DNA of 64,000 bases from Pseudomonas sp. Tri1 (GCF_017968885.1 NZ_CP072913.1:1162001-1226000), one strand, 5' to 3'. Counted from the first letter of the stretch, positions 39,140 through 49,960 are shown. Made by a program: numbers and translations. The notes: generated by a model from the letters alone, not told the origin.

Positions 39140-39186
39140 CCTGTGGATATGTTCCCTAAGGTTTTTTTCATTTTTGCAGCCCTTAC
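39140..39186 (+). repeat. Diverged copy of the guaA terminator region (direct-repeat copy 2)
   Basis: AGCCCTGTGGATA, then TTCC, then a T run and TTTTTTTCATTTTTGCAG align without gaps to 30846-30892 after guaA, about 40 of 47 positions identical by eye. The right arm of the hairpin is broken here, so it is probably not a working terminator. Confidence 0.6.
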
Positions 39187-39266
39187 TGTTTCTCATCTGC
39201 GGGTGTATCGTATTCGCCTTTTGCGGGCCCACCGGTCCGTCGCGGATTCAAGAGGTGCTTGCGTTC

Positions 39267-40643
39267 ATGTCCTTTACCCGTCGCCAAATACTCGGTGGCC
39301 TGACCGGTCTTGTTGTCGTTGGCGTGGGTGCGGGAGGCGCGTCGCGCTACTGGTTGGGCAAGCGTGCCGATGCCGAGGCCGGTCACGACTATGAATTGAT
39401 CGCGGCACCCCTGGACGTCGAACTGGTGGCCGGGCACAAGACCCAGGCCTGGGCCTTCGGTCCGTCGGCACCGGGTACCGAATTGCGGGTGCGCCAGGGC
39501 GAATGGTTGCGGGTGCGCTTCATCAATCACCTGCCGGTCGCCACCACCATTCACTGGCACGGGATCCGTTTGCCGCTGGAGATGGACGGCGTGCCGTATG
39601 TCTCGCAACTGCCGGTGCTGCCGGGTGAGTACTTCGATTACAAATTCCGCGTGCCGGACGCCGGCAGCTATTGGTATCACCCCCACGTCAACAGCAGCGA
39701 AGAGCTCGGGCGTGGGTTGGTGGGGCCGCTGATCATCGAGGAGCGTGAGCCCACCGGCTTCAAATACGAGCAGACTCTGAGCCTCAAGAGTTGGCACGTG
39801 GATGAGCAGGGCCAGTTCGTGGCCTTCAGCATTCCTCGTGAAGCGGCCCGTGGCGGGACGGCCGGGCGCTTGGCGACCATCAACGGCGTACCAGAAGCGG
39901 TGATTGACCTGCCGGCCGGGCAGATCACCCGGGTGCGTTTGCTCAATCTGGACAACACCCTGACCTACCGGATCAATATTCCGGGCGTCGAAGCGCAGAT
40001 CTATGCGCTGGACGGCAACCCCATCGAACCGCGCCCGTTGGGCAAGGAATACTGGCTTGGCCCGGGCATGCGCATTTGCCTGGCGATCAAGGCGCCGCCA
40101 GCCGGGGAAGAGCTGTCGTTGCGCAATGGCCCGGTGCGCCTGGGAACGCTGCGTTCGGTGACCAACACCGATGCGCCGGGCCAGTGGCCGCCGGCGCTGC
40201 CCGCCAACCCGGTGTCCGAGCCGGACCTGGCCAATGCCGAGAAACTCAACTTCAATTTCGAATGGGTCGGTTCAGTATCGGTCAATGTCGACAACGGCAA
40301 GCCGCCGAGCCTGTGGCAGATCAACGGCAAGGCCTGGGACATTACCGACAAGACCTGCGCCGACCGGCCGATCGCCACGCTGAAAAAAGGCCAGAGCTAC
40401 ATTTTCGAATTGAAGAACATGACTCAGTACCAGCATCCGATCCACCTGCATGGCATGAGCTTCAAGGTGATTGCGTCCAACCGGCACAAGGTCATCCCGT
40501 ATTTCACCGACACCTACCTGCTGGGCAAGAACGAGCGGGCGCAGGTGGCGCTGGTAGCGGATAACCCAGGGGTGTGGATGTTCCATTGCCATGTGATCGA
40601 CCACATGGAAACCGGCCTGATGGCCGCCATCGAGGTGGCGTGA
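39267..40643 (+). CDS. Tat-exported multicopper oxidase
   Basis: Laccase-like oxidase of 458 residues with a twin-arginine signal (SFTRRQILGGLTGLVV). Three cupredoxin domains carry the copper motifs HWHG, YHPH, HPIHLHG and HCHVIDHMETGLM, which supply the type 1, 2 and 3 copper ligands, with Met as the axial type-1 residue. The enzyme should oxidise phenols or metal ions in the periplasm. ATG 39267 is chosen because it places the RR motif at the N-terminus; the longer frame from 39123 runs through the repeat copy. Its stop overlaps tadA (ATGA). Confidence 0.93.
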   Translation: MSFTRRQILGGLTGLVVVGVGAGGASRYWLGKRADAEAGHDYELIAAPLDVELVAGHKTQAWAFGPSAPGTELRVRQGEWLRVRFINHLPVATTIHWHGIRLPLEMDGVPYVSQLPVLPGEYFDYKFRVPDAGSYWYHPHVNSSEELGRGLVGPLIIEEREPTGFKYEQTLSLKSWHVDEQGQFVAFSIPREAARGGTAGRLATINGVPEAVIDLPAGQITRVRLLNLDNTLTYRINIPGVEAQIYALDGNPIEPRPLGKEYWLGPGMRICLAIKAPPAGEELSLRNGPVRLGTLRSVTNTDAPGQWPPALPANPVSEPDLANAEKLNFNFEWVGSVSVNVDNGKPPSLWQINGKAWDITDKTCADRPIATLKKGQSYIFELKNMTQYQHPIHLHGMSFKVIASNRHKVIPYFTDTYLLGKNERAQVALVADNPGVWMFHCHVIDHMETGLMAAIEVA

Positions 40644-41140
40644 TGCGCCAGATTCGTCCCGCCAGAATCATCGACCGCAGCCGTGACCAGGACTTCATGC
40701 GCGAAGCCCTGGCCCTCGCCGCCCAGGGCGCGGCCCTGGGCGAAGTACCGGTGGGCGCGGTGCTGGTGCAGGACGGCGAGATCATTGGGCGCGGCTTCAA
40801 CTGCCCGATCAGCGGCCACGACCCCAGCGCCCATGCGGAAATGGTCGCCATTCGCGCCGCTGCCCAGGCCGTGAGCAACTATCGCCTGCCCGGCAGTACC
40901 CTCTACGTGACGCTGGAGCCGTGCAGCATGTGCGCCGGCCTCATCGTCCACTCACGCATCGCCCGGGTCGTCTACGGGGCTTTGGAACCCAAGGCCGGTA
41001 TCGTCCAGAGCCAGGGGCAGTTTTTCAGCCAGGGTTTCCTGAACCATCGGGTGATGTTCGAGGGCGGGGTGTTGGCTGACGAGTGCAGTGCGGTGTTGAG
41101 TGAGTTCTTCAAGGCCCGCAGAGCCAAGCCTACAGACTGA
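40643..41140 (+). CDS. tadA: tRNA-specific adenosine deaminase TadA
   Basis: Converts A34 to inosine in the tRNA-Arg(ACG) anticodon. Length is 165 residues. Zinc motifs are HAEMVAI (HxE with the catalytic glutamate) and PCSMCAGL (PCxxC). ATG 40643 shares bases with the multicopper oxidase stop, an ATGA overlap that suggests coupled translation. Confidence 0.97.
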   Translation: MRQIRPARIIDRSRDQDFMREALALAAQGAALGEVPVGAVLVQDGEIIGRGFNCPISGHDPSAHAEMVAIRAAAQAVSNYRLPGSTLYVTLEPCSMCAGLIVHSRIARVVYGALEPKAGIVQSQGQFFSQGFLNHRVMFEGGVLADECSAVLSEFFKARRAKPTD

Positions 41141-41144
41141 ACCT

Positions 41145-41239
41145 GTTGTGGGAACGAGCTTGCTCGCGATGACGGCCTGACATCCAAGAAAGATGTTGCC
41201 TGACAGACCGCTATCGCGAGCAAGCTCGCTCCCACAATG
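41145..41239. repeat. REP pair between tadA and cmoB
   Basis: GTGGGAACGAGCTTGCTCGC and CTATCGCGAGCAAGCTCGCT in inverted orientation, with one change in the left outer arm, between convergent genes. Confidence 0.9.
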
Positions 41240-41264
41240 ATTTTCAGTGCCTGGAAGGCTGGGG

Positions 41265-42220
41265 CTATTTCCGCGCCACTATCACCGCCCGCATCGGCGC
41301 CGGCAGCCCTTCGATGGTTTTGCTATGGTCGGCGGGGTCGAGGAAGTCACTCAGCGACTGATACTTCATCCACTCGGTGCTGCGCTGCTCCTGCACGGTG
41401 GTCAGGCTTACGTCCACACAACGCACGTCGCTGAATCCGGCGCGGCGCAGCCAGCGTTCCAGGGCCGGTACCGAGGGCAGGAACCACACGTTGCGCATCT
41501 GCGCGTAGCGGTCCTCGGGAACCAGCACCTGATGTTCATCGCCCTCGATCACCAGGGTTTCCAGCACCAGTTCGCCGCCTTTGACCAGGCAGTCCTTGAG
41601 GGCCAGCAGATGCTCGATCGGCGAGCGGCGATGGTAGAACACGCCCATGGAAAACACCGTGTCGAAGCCTTCCAGCTCCGGCGGCAAGGCCTCGAACGGA
41701 AACGGCAGGTGCCAGGCGTTGGGCCGCGCGAGGTAACGCTGCACGGCCTGGAACTGGCAGAAGAACAGCCAGTTGGGGTCGACGCCGATCACCGTGTCGG
41801 CCCCGGCACCCAGCATGCGCCACATGTAGTAACCATTGCCGCAGCCCACGTCGAGGATGCGCTTGCCCTTGAGATCCAGGTGCGGCGCCACCCGCGACCA
41901 CTTCCAGTCCGAGCGCCATTCGGTGTCCACGTGCACGCCAAACAGGTCGAACGGCCCTTTGCGCCATGGCGACAGGCCCATCAGTGCGGTACGCATCTGG
42001 GCACGGGTTTCGTCTGAGCAATCGGTGTCGAGGGTCAGGCCGTTCAGCAGGTCGATTTCGCTGGGTTGCAGCACCGGCAAGGCATCGAGGGCGCTCTGCC
42101 AGCGCTCCAGGTCGCCGTGGCCCTTTTCCATTTTGCTGTCGAGTTGCGTCTGCAGCGTCGTGGCCCAATCGGCCAGGGGCGTGCCGGCCAGATGGCGGGC
42201 GAGGGGGATAGATCAATCAT
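41265..42220 (-). pseudogene. cmoB: tRNA U34 carboxymethyltransferase CmoB, frameshifted near the start
   Basis: CmoB transfers carboxymethyl from carboxy-SAM to 5-hydroxyuridine at tRNA position 34. The expected protein (about 318 residues) would start at ATG 42220, overlapping the cmoA stop by four bases, and read MIDLSP then [16 protein letters not shown]. Here a C-run (minus strand, 42203-42207) has five Cs where six are needed, so the frame is lost after codon 6. The frame from ATG 42131 (288 residues, [11 protein letters not shown]) is intact with the SAM motif [15 protein letters not shown]. It is either a real one-base deletion with internal restart, or a homopolymer sequencing error. 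Confidence 0.85.
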
Positions 42221-42960
42221 GGCAGGGCAATCAACGAGGCGAAGTTAAGACACTGGAACCACGGCACGACTTTCGAGAACCCGGCCGCCAACAGGCGTTC
42301 GCGGTGTTCCTCAAGGCTGTCGGGCTTCATGACGTTTTCGATGGCGCTGCGTTTCTGGGCAATTTCCAGCTCGCTGTAGCCGTTGGCGCGTTTGAATGCC
42401 ACATGCAGGTCGGTGAGCAGCGCATGCTCCTGGGCATCGTTGAAGCGCAGTTTTTCCGACAGGATCAGGGCGCCGCCGGGCAGCAGCGACTGGCGGATGC
42501 GGCTCAACAATGCGGTGCGCTGGTCCGGCGCGATGAATTGCAGGGTGAAATTCAGTGCCACCACCGAGGCCGGCTGGAACGTCAGGGCGAGGATGTCGCC
42601 TTCGATCACTTCAACGGGCAGCAGCTCCTGGAACATCGAGTCCTGGCCGTTGAGGTATTCGCGGCAGCGCTCGACCATGGCCGCCGAGTTATCCACAGCG
42701 ATGACACGGCAACCGTCGGTGCGCACATGGCGGCGTAGTGCCTGGGTCACCGCACCCAGGGACGAACCCAGGTCGTAGAGCACGCTGCCCGGCTGGGCGA
42801 ATTGGGCGGCGAGCACACCGAGGTTTTCGACAATGGTCGGGTAACCCGGCACCGAGCGCTTGATCATGTCCGGAAACACCCGCACCACGTCCTCGTTGAA
42901 GGCGAAGTCCGGCACTTGGGCCAGCGGTTGGGCGAATAGGCGATCGGGTTCTTTGCTCAC
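42217..42960 (-). CDS. cmoA: Carboxy-S-adenosylmethionine synthase CmoA
   Basis: Makes carboxy-SAM from SAM and prephenate for CmoB. Length is 247 residues. Rossmann motif [14 protein letters not shown] is near residue 60, and the family start [20 protein letters not shown] is clear. The ATGA overlap with the cmoB start at 42217-42220 shows that the pair is one operon. Confidence 0.97.
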   Translation of the reverse strand: MSKEPDRLFAQPLAQVPDFAFNEDVVRVFPDMIKRSVPGYPTIVENLGVLAAQFAQPGSVLYDLGSSLGAVTQALRRHVRTDGCRVIAVDNSAAMVERCREYLNGQDSMFQELLPVEVIEGDILALTFQPASVVALNFTLQFIAPDQRTALLSRIRQSLLPGGALILSEKLRFNDAQEHALLTDLHVAFKRANGYSELEIAQKRSAIENVMKPDSLEEHRERLLAAGFSKVVPWFQCLNFASLIALP

Positions 42961-43012
42961 GGCGGTTCCAGCGGCATGGGTGGTGAAAAGGCCGGCATTT
43001 TAACCAAAAAAC

Positions 43013-43105
43013 CGGTGGGAGCGAGCTTGCTCGCGATAGCGATGGTTCAGCCAGCCATAATGTTGACTGACAGACCATTATCGCGAGCAAGCTCGCTCCC
43101 ACATT
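43013..43105. repeat. REP pair upstream of cmoA
   Basis: GGTGGGAGCGAGCTTGCTCG and TATCGCGAGCAAGCTCGCTC inverted, about 45 bases apart. Confidence 0.9.
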
Positions 43106-43112
43106 ATTTGGC

Positions 43113-43754
43113 TCAGTGCGGCTTTCGGGTGAACGCCGACGCTGTAATCCCCCATTGCCCCAGCCAATAGCTGACGATGATCAGGTAAGGCGCGGCGTGG
43201 AAGGGCGCCACGAAGCGGTTGATGCCGATCAGACTGTCGGAGAAAACGAACGCCAGCGCCCCGATGGCGGCCAGCCAGGCCGAACGCTTGGGCACATCGG
43301 TGCCCAGCCGCGCCAACGCTCGCCAGAGCATGGCGCTGATGGCCAGGCCGTAGACAATCACCGGCACCAGCAACGGCCCAAGACCGTTCGAGGCCAGGAT
43401 CCCCAGCAGCACCGCGCCGATGCCCAACGCCAGGGCCAATGGCAACAGCGCCGGGCGGTGACAGTCGCTCAGGTAAGCTTTCAGGTAAGCCAGGTGCGCC
43501 AGCAGAAACGCGCCAAGGCCGAACACGAACAGATCCCCCGGCCAGGCCAGCAGCACATCGCCCACCAGCGAAAAAATCAGCCCGAGGCTGATCCAGCGCC
43601 GATACTCGCCTGGCGGCGCATCGTGCAGCCAACCGAGCAGGGCCAGCACCGGCATAGGCTTGACCAGCAGACACAGCAGCGTGGCGTGCATGGCCAGGCC
43701 GTACAGGTAAGTGGCTGCGCCCATCAGTGCAAGGATCAGCCAACCCACGGTCAA
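43113..43754 (-). CDS. Lysoplasmalogenase-family membrane protein (YhhN/TMEM86)
   Basis: Integral membrane protein of 213 residues with about eight transmembrane helices. Family-typical motifs are KPMPVLALLGW, LGLIFSLVGDVLLAWPGDLFVFGLGAFL (first aspartates) and FSDSLIGINRF. The family hydrolyses the vinyl-ether bond of lysoplasmalogens in animals; the bacterial substrate is not known. Its start overlaps the stop of the inhibitor lipoprotein gene by four bases. Confidence 0.88.
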   Translation of the reverse strand: MTVGWLILALMGAATYLYGLAMHATLLCLLVKPMPVLALLGWLHDAPPGEYRRWISLGLIFSLVGDVLLAWPGDLFVFGLGAFLLAHLAYLKAYLSDCHRPALLPLALALGIGAVLLGILASNGLGPLLVPVIVYGLAISAMLWRALARLGTDVPKRSAWLAAIGALAFVFSDSLIGINRFVAPFHAAPYLIIVSYWLGQWGITASAFTRKPH

Positions 43755-44143
43755 TTCACCGCAATGGCGCAGTCGAAGGTTTCCACGGGTGGTACTTCCG
43801 GAGCCCAGGGCTGTTGATAAGTCAGGCGCAGACGCCCAGTGCCGGCGTTGAACGCCTGGAAGCGCCAGGTCGAGACCCCGGCGGCGCCGACGATGCCGGC
43901 GTCTTCCGGGTTGCGATAAACCTCGGGGCCCAGGCCTTTGAGCACGCCGCCGGCCGAATCCTGGATCGCCCAGCGATAACCGGTGGTGGGGTTGCTCGGC
44001 AAGCTCAAAATCAGGTTCTGCCCGTTATTGAGCCGCACCGGGCACTGGCTCAGTTTTTCCACGGTCACGTTGCGTCCGCTTTGCGTGGTGCAGGCGCTCA
44101 GCAGGGCGAGGCTCAAGGGGATGAGCAGGCGGGTGATGGACAT
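43751..44143 (-). CDS. Chagasin-like (I42) protease inhibitor lipoprotein
   Basis: Protein of 130 residues with a lipoprotein signal peptide (lipobox LLSAC) and a chagasin/I42 immunoglobulin-like domain. The inhibitor loop SNPTTGYRWAI is the family hallmark, followed by the WRFQAF and GRLRLTYQQPW motifs. It would inhibit papain-type cysteine proteases in the periplasm. ATG 44143 (MSITRLLIPLS) places the signal peptide correctly; 44167 adds eight residues. It is co-transcribed with the lysoplasmalogenase gene. Confidence 0.88.
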   Translation of the reverse strand: MSITRLLIPLSLALLSACTTQSGRNVTVEKLSQCPVRLNNGQNLILSLPSNPTTGYRWAIQDSAGGVLKGLGPEVYRNPEDAGIVGAAGVSTWRFQAFNAGTGRLRLTYQQPWAPEVPPVETFDCAIAVN

Positions 44144-44235
44144 AAGGGTGATGGCTCCGGCATTCACGACGAACGGCGAGCATAACCGAAGATGCTACTA
44201 GGTGTGTCAGGTGGGAAGGTGTTGGGTCTCATGGC

Positions 44236-44335
44236 CTCATCGCGAGCAGGCTCGCTCCCACAGGGTTTGGCGTGGATCACAAATGTTGTGAACGACACAA
44301 ATCCACTGTGGGAGCGAGCCTGCTCGCGATGAGGC
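44236..44335. repeat. REP pair after lon
   Basis: CATCGCGAGCAGGCTCGCTC and TGTGGGAGCGAGCCTGCTCG inverted, both of the GGCTCG variant type as at 25860. Confidence 0.9.
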
Positions 44336-44357
44336 TCGCACAGGCGCTACAGGACTA

Positions 44358-46772
44358 TCAGAACAACACCTTGGCCACATCCGCAAACCGCTTGGCAAAG
44401 TGCACCGTGACGCCTTCCTTGAGGTAGTCCGGCAGCTCTTCGAAGTTGCCCCGGTTGGCTTCCGGCAGGATCAGCTCGTTGATTTTCTGCCGCCGCGCCG
44501 CAATCACTTTCTCGCGCACACCGCCAATGGGCAGTACATGTCCGGTAAGGGTCAGTTCACCGGTCATGGCCACGCCTTTTTTCGGTGGCTGGTTACGGGC
44601 CAGGGACAGCAGGGCGCTGGCGATGGTGACCCCGGCACTTGGGCCATCCTTGGGTGTGGCGCCTTCCGGTACGTGCAGGTGAACGAAGGCCTCGTCGAAG
44701 AATTTCGGATCGCCGCCGAATTGCTTCAGGTGCGAACTGACGTAGCTATGGGCGATTTCCGCCGACTCTTTCATCACGTCCCCCAATTGCCCGGTCAGTT
44801 TGAAGCCGCGATTGAGGGTGTGGATGCGCGTGGCTTCGATGGGTAAGGTCGCGCCGCCCATGCTGGTCCAGGCCAGGCCGGTAATCACCCCGACGCCGGA
44901 CAGCACCTGCTCGTTACGGAACACCGGTTTGCCCAGGGAGGCCTCCAGGTCTTTCGGCCCGAGCTTGATCACCGCTTGCGGGTCGTCGATCAGCTTCATC
45001 ACGGCTTTGCGTACCAGTTTGCCCAGTTGTTTCTCCAACTGCCGCACCCCGGCTTCACGGGCGTAGCCGTCGATCAGGGCCTTGAGGGCGCTGTCGTTGA
45101 TGCTCAGGCTGGCCTTGGACACGCCAGCCTTGGCCAGTTGCTTGGGCCACAGGTGGCGCTTGGCGATGGCGACTTTTTCTTCGGTGATATAGCCCGACAG
45201 GCGGATCACTTCCATCCGGTCCAGCAATGGGCCGGGGATCGAGTCCAGGGTGTTGGCGGTGCAGATGAAGAGCACTTTCGACAGATCCAGGCGCAGGTCC
45301 AGGTAGTGATCGAGAAACTCGACGTTCTGTTCCGGGTCGAGTGTCTCCAGCAAGGCCGACGCCGGGTCGCCCTGGTAGCTCTGGCCCATCTTGTCGATCT
45401 CATCGAGCATGATCACCGGGTTCATCACTTCGACATCTTTTAGCGCCTGCACCAGCTTGCCCGGCTGGGCACCGATGTAGGTGCGCCGATGGCCCTTGAT
45501 TTCGGCTTCGTCGCGCATCCCGCCAACGCTGAAACGGTAGAACGGCCGTCCCAGGGATTCGGCGATGGACTTGCCGACGCTGGTCTTGCCCACACCCGGC
45601 GGGCCCACCAGCAGCACGATGGAGCCGCTGATCTCGCCTTTATAGGCGCCGACGGCGAGGAATTCCAGGATACGGTCCTTGATGTCGTCCAGGCCGGCGT
45701 GGTGCTGGTCGAGCACCTTGCGCGCATGCTTGAGATCAAGTTTGTCCTGGCCATACACGCCCCACGGCAGCGAGGTCGCCCAATCCAGGTAATTGCGGGT
45801 AACGGCGTATTCCGGCGAGCCGGTTTCCAGGATGGAGAGTTTGTTCATCTCCTCTTCGATACGCTTCTGCGCCTGGGCCGACAGCACCTTGCCTTCCAGC
45901 CGTTGCTCGAACTGTTCGATATCGGCGCTGCGGTCGTCCTTGGTCAGCCCCAGCTCCTGCTGGATGACCTTGAGCTGCTCCTTGAGGAAGAACTCGCGCT
46001 GATGTTCGCCGATCTTGTTGTTGACCTCGGCGGAAATCTCTTTCTGCAGCCGCGCCACCTCGACTTCCTTGCGCAGCATCGGCAGCACTTTTTCCATGCG
46101 CTTGAGCATGGGCACGCAGTCGAGCACTTCCTGCAATTCACTGCCGGTAGCGGAGGTGAGTGCCGCGGCGAAGTCGGTCAGCGGTGAAGGGTCGTTGGGG
46201 CTGAAGCGGTTGAGGTAGTTCTTCAGCTCTTCGCTGTACAGCGGATTGAGCGGCAGCAGTTCCTTGATCGCATTGATCAGCGCCATGCCGTAGGCCTTGA
46301 CCTCGTCGGTCGGTTCGCTCGGCTGGTGCGGGTATTCGACTTCCACCAGGTAGGGTGGCCGATGGTGCTTGAGCCAGGTACGGATGCGCACGCGGGTCAG
46401 GCCCTGGGCAACGAACTGCAGCTTGCCCGCCTCGCGACTGGCGTGATGCACCTTGACCAGCGTGCCATACAGCGGCAACGCCGAGGTGTCGAAATGGCGT
46501 GGGTCTTCCTGGGGCGAATCCATGAAAAACAGCGCCAGGGAGTGATGGTCGGACTTGGCCACCAGTTCCAGGGTTTCGGCCCACGGTTCTTCATTGACGA
46601 TGACCGGCAACACTTGGGCCGGGAAGAACGGACGATTGTGGATCGGAATGATGTAGACCTTGTCCGGCAGGTTCTGGCCGGGCAGCGCCAGGCCGGTGCC
46701 GGAAGCGGTGTGTTCGATGTGTTCGGAGTCAGCGTATTCGTTCGCGGCTTCAGTAGAGTGCTGGTCGCTCAT
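44358..46772 (-). CDS. lon: ATP-dependent Lon protease (second-type paralogue)
   Basis: AAA+ protease of 804 residues. The N-terminal LON domain has VYIIPIHNRPFFPAQVLP, the AAA+ module GPPGVGKTS and MLDEIDKMG, and the Ser-Lys protease domain PKDGPSAGVT with serine near residue 712. It degrades unfolded and regulatory proteins. ATG 46772 (MSDQHSTEAANEY) is used; 46787 is upstream in frame. The gene is not next to clpX and hupB, where the main Pseudomonas lon lies, so this is probably the second Lon. Confidence 0.93.
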   Translation of the reverse strand: MSDQHSTEAANEYADSEHIEHTASGTGLALPGQNLPDKVYIIPIHNRPFFPAQVLPVIVNEEPWAETLELVAKSDHHSLALFFMDSPQEDPRHFDTSALPLYGTLVKVHHASREAGKLQFVAQGLTRVRIRTWLKHHRPPYLVEVEYPHQPSEPTDEVKAYGMALINAIKELLPLNPLYSEELKNYLNRFSPNDPSPLTDFAAALTSATGSELQEVLDCVPMLKRMEKVLPMLRKEVEVARLQKEISAEVNNKIGEHQREFFLKEQLKVIQQELGLTKDDRSADIEQFEQRLEGKVLSAQAQKRIEEEMNKLSILETGSPEYAVTRNYLDWATSLPWGVYGQDKLDLKHARKVLDQHHAGLDDIKDRILEFLAVGAYKGEISGSIVLLVGPPGVGKTSVGKSIAESLGRPFYRFSVGGMRDEAEIKGHRRTYIGAQPGKLVQALKDVEVMNPVIMLDEIDKMGQSYQGDPASALLETLDPEQNVEFLDHYLDLRLDLSKVLFICTANTLDSIPGPLLDRMEVIRLSGYITEEKVAIAKRHLWPKQLAKAGVSKASLSINDSALKALIDGYAREAGVRQLEKQLGKLVRKAVMKLIDDPQAVIKLGPKDLEASLGKPVFRNEQVLSGVGVITGLAWTSMGGATLPIEATRIHTLNRGFKLTGQLGDVMKESAEIAHSYVSSHLKQFGGDPKFFDEAFVHLHVPEGATPKDGPSAGVTIASALLSLARNQPPKKGVAMTGELTLTGHVLPIGGVREKVIAARRQKINELILPEANRGNFEELPDYLKEGVTVHFAKRFADVAKVLF

Positions 46773-46874
46773 GGGGCACCTGCGCAATGGAGTATGGGTC
46801 TTAGATGGGGCAGGTGGGGGGTGGTTTCAATGGTGGGCGTTTGTTAGCTGTTATTTCATTGGCCGATTCTGCCC

Positions 46875-46972
46875 TGTAGGAGCTGCCGAGCGAAGCGAGG
46901 CTGCGGTCTTTCCCCTGACGCTTGAGTCTCAGCGAAGGGTCAAAAGATCGCAGCCAGCGGTAACTCCTGCGG
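46875..46972. repeat. Second-type inverted repeat between lon and MFS gene
   Basis: GTAGGAGCTGCCGAGCGAAG with GGCTGCGGTCTT, and an inverted partner AAAGATCGCAGCCAGCGGTA with ACTCCTGCGG. This is a common Pseudomonas intergenic repeat, distinct from the GCGAGCAAGCTCGC type. Confidence 0.75.
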
Positions 46973-46991
46973 GTTCGCGTCAGTCTTTCGT

Positions 46992-48305
46992 TCAGGCGAC
47001 CCTGTTCAAATCGTTATGGCGTGTTTCTTTCAGGCACAGCACCGCGATCACGCTGAGCACCGCAGCTCCCGACACATAGCCACCCACATAGCTCAAGCCG
47101 CCCATCGCCACTAGTTTCTGGGCGAAGAATGGCGCCGCCGAGGCGCCGACGATGCCGCCCAGGTTGTAGGCCGCCGACGCGCCGGTATAGCGCACGTGGG
47201 TCGGAAACAACTCCGGCAACAAGGCGCCCATGGGGGCGAAGGTCACGCCCATCAGAAACAGCTCGATGCACAGGAACAGTGCGACGCCGCCGGTCGAGCC
47301 GTGGGTCAGCAAGGGTTCCATGAGGAAACCCGAGGCAATCGCCAGCACGCCACCGATGATCAATATCGGTTTGCGGCCGTAGCGGTCGCTGGCCCAGGCG
47401 GACAGTGGCGTAGCGGCGGCCATGAACAGCACGGCAAAACATAGCAGGCCCAGGAAGGTTTCGCGGCTGTAGCCGAGGGTCGACACACCGTAGCTCAGGG
47501 AAAACACCGTCGAGATGTAGAACAGTGCGTAGCACACCACCATTGCCGCCGCGCCCAGCAATGTCGGCGCCCAGTACTGGCTGAACAGCTCGAGCAACGG
47601 GATCTTCACTCGCTCCTGGCGGGCCATGGCGTTGGCAAATACCGGGGTTTCATGGAGCTTGAGCCGTACATAGAGGCCAACCATCACCAGCACGGCACTG
47701 AGCAGGAACGGAATCCGCCAGCCCCAGGAGCGGAACTGCTCGTCGTCCAGGGTCATGGCCAGGGTTAGGAACAGCCCGTTGGCTGCCAGGAAGCCAATGG
47801 ATGGCCCCAGTTGGGGAAACATGCCGAACCAGGCGCGTTTGCCTTTGGGCGCGTTCTCGGTGGCGAGCAACGCCGCGCCGCCCCATTCACCGCCCAGCCC
47901 CAGGCCCTGGCCGAAACGCAGCAGGCACAGCAGGATCGGTGCCCAGGCGCCAATGCTGGCGTAACCGGGCAGCACGCCGATGAGGGTGGTGCACACGCCC
48001 ATCAGCAACAGGGACGCCACCAGCGTGGACTTGCGCCCGATCCGGTCGCCGAAGTGGCCGAACAGCGCCGAGCCCAGTGGGCGGGCGAGGAAGGCGATGC
48101 CAAAGGTCAGGAAGGACGACAGCATTTGTGCCGTACCTGAGGTTTGTGGGAAGAACACCGGTCCGATCACCAGGGCGGCGGCGGTGGCGTAGACATAGAA
48201 ATCGTAGAACTCGATGGCGGTGCCGATAAAACTCGCGGTCGCCACGCGGGTGGCAGAGTTCGTCGGCTGGGCCGACACAGCCTCGTTGCAGGTGGTGGTC
48301 GTCAT
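46992..48305 (-). CDS. MHS-family (metabolite:H+ symporter) MFS transporter
   Basis: Membrane protein of 437 residues with 12 predicted helices and cytoplasmic ends. The motif IEFYDFYVYATAAALV in helix 1 and the MFS loop GHFGDRIGRKS are typical of metabolite:proton symporters such as ShiA and YhjE. The substrate, likely an organic acid or osmolyte, cannot be told from sequence. ATG 48305 (MTTTTCNEAV) follows AGGG; 48326 is a longer option. It stands alone. Confidence 0.88.
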   Translation of the reverse strand: MTTTTCNEAVSAQPTNSATRVATASFIGTAIEFYDFYVYATAAALVIGPVFFPQTSGTAQMLSSFLTFGIAFLARPLGSALFGHFGDRIGRKSTLVASLLLMGVCTTLIGVLPGYASIGAWAPILLCLLRFGQGLGLGGEWGGAALLATENAPKGKRAWFGMFPQLGPSIGFLAANGLFLTLAMTLDDEQFRSWGWRIPFLLSAVLVMVGLYVRLKLHETPVFANAMARQERVKIPLLELFSQYWAPTLLGAAAMVVCYALFYISTVFSLSYGVSTLGYSRETFLGLLCFAVLFMAAATPLSAWASDRYGRKPILIIGGVLAIASGFLMEPLLTHGSTGGVALFLCIELFLMGVTFAPMGALLPELFPTHVRYTGASAAYNLGGIVGASAAPFFAQKLVAMGGLSYVGGYVSGAAVLSVIAVLCLKETRHNDLNRVA

Positions 48306-48557
48306 GCAGTTATCCCTGACAGTCATGTGCTCCGTTGGAGCGAATTATTATGGTCGAACACCCAAGGATGTGGGCGGGTGTCCTGTCGCTGTTTCAGGTA
48401 GGAACAGTCGCAAGGCTGACGCGGATTTTGCCGATGCGTTGGCCGGAACCGGCTGAGTGCTGGGTAAGCACAGGGTTCGGACGGGGCTGGGTAAGCGGCT
48501 TGAGTATAGGAAGGGGGCTAACGAATCGACAATATGTATTGATGGCGAAACGAGCTT

Positions 48558-48692
48558 TTATGGCGAGGGGATTTATTCCCGTTGGGGCGCGCAGCGGGCC
48601 CCAACCTGCTAGCCCAGCTGCATCAGGCTCAGCGCATTGTCTTTGTGGGACTGTTTCGCAGCCCTGCGGGGATAAATCCGCTCGCCACAACG
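48558..48692. repeat. Third-type inverted repeat in the 413-base gap 48306-48718
   Basis: ATGGCGAGGGGATTTATTCC with GCAGCGGGCCCCA, and an inverted partner CTGCGGGGATAAATCCGCTC with GCCACAA, form a palindromic pair. Apart from this pair the gap should hold the MFS promoter; no gene is seen. Confidence 0.75.
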
Positions 48693-48718
48693 GTGTTTCA
48701 CCTTGAGCCTGTTGGGAA

Positions 48719-49960
<1,242 letters not shown>

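Noticed and set aside
39123..39266. N-terminal extension of the multicopper oxidase
   Set aside because: It would put a hydrophobic stretch derived from the guaA-terminator-like repeat before the twin-arginine motif; the ATG at 39267 gives a standard Tat signal.
44358..46772. Main housekeeping lon
   Set aside because: The clpP-clpX-lon-hupB context is absent; the second Lon type is more likely, though sequence alone does not settle it.
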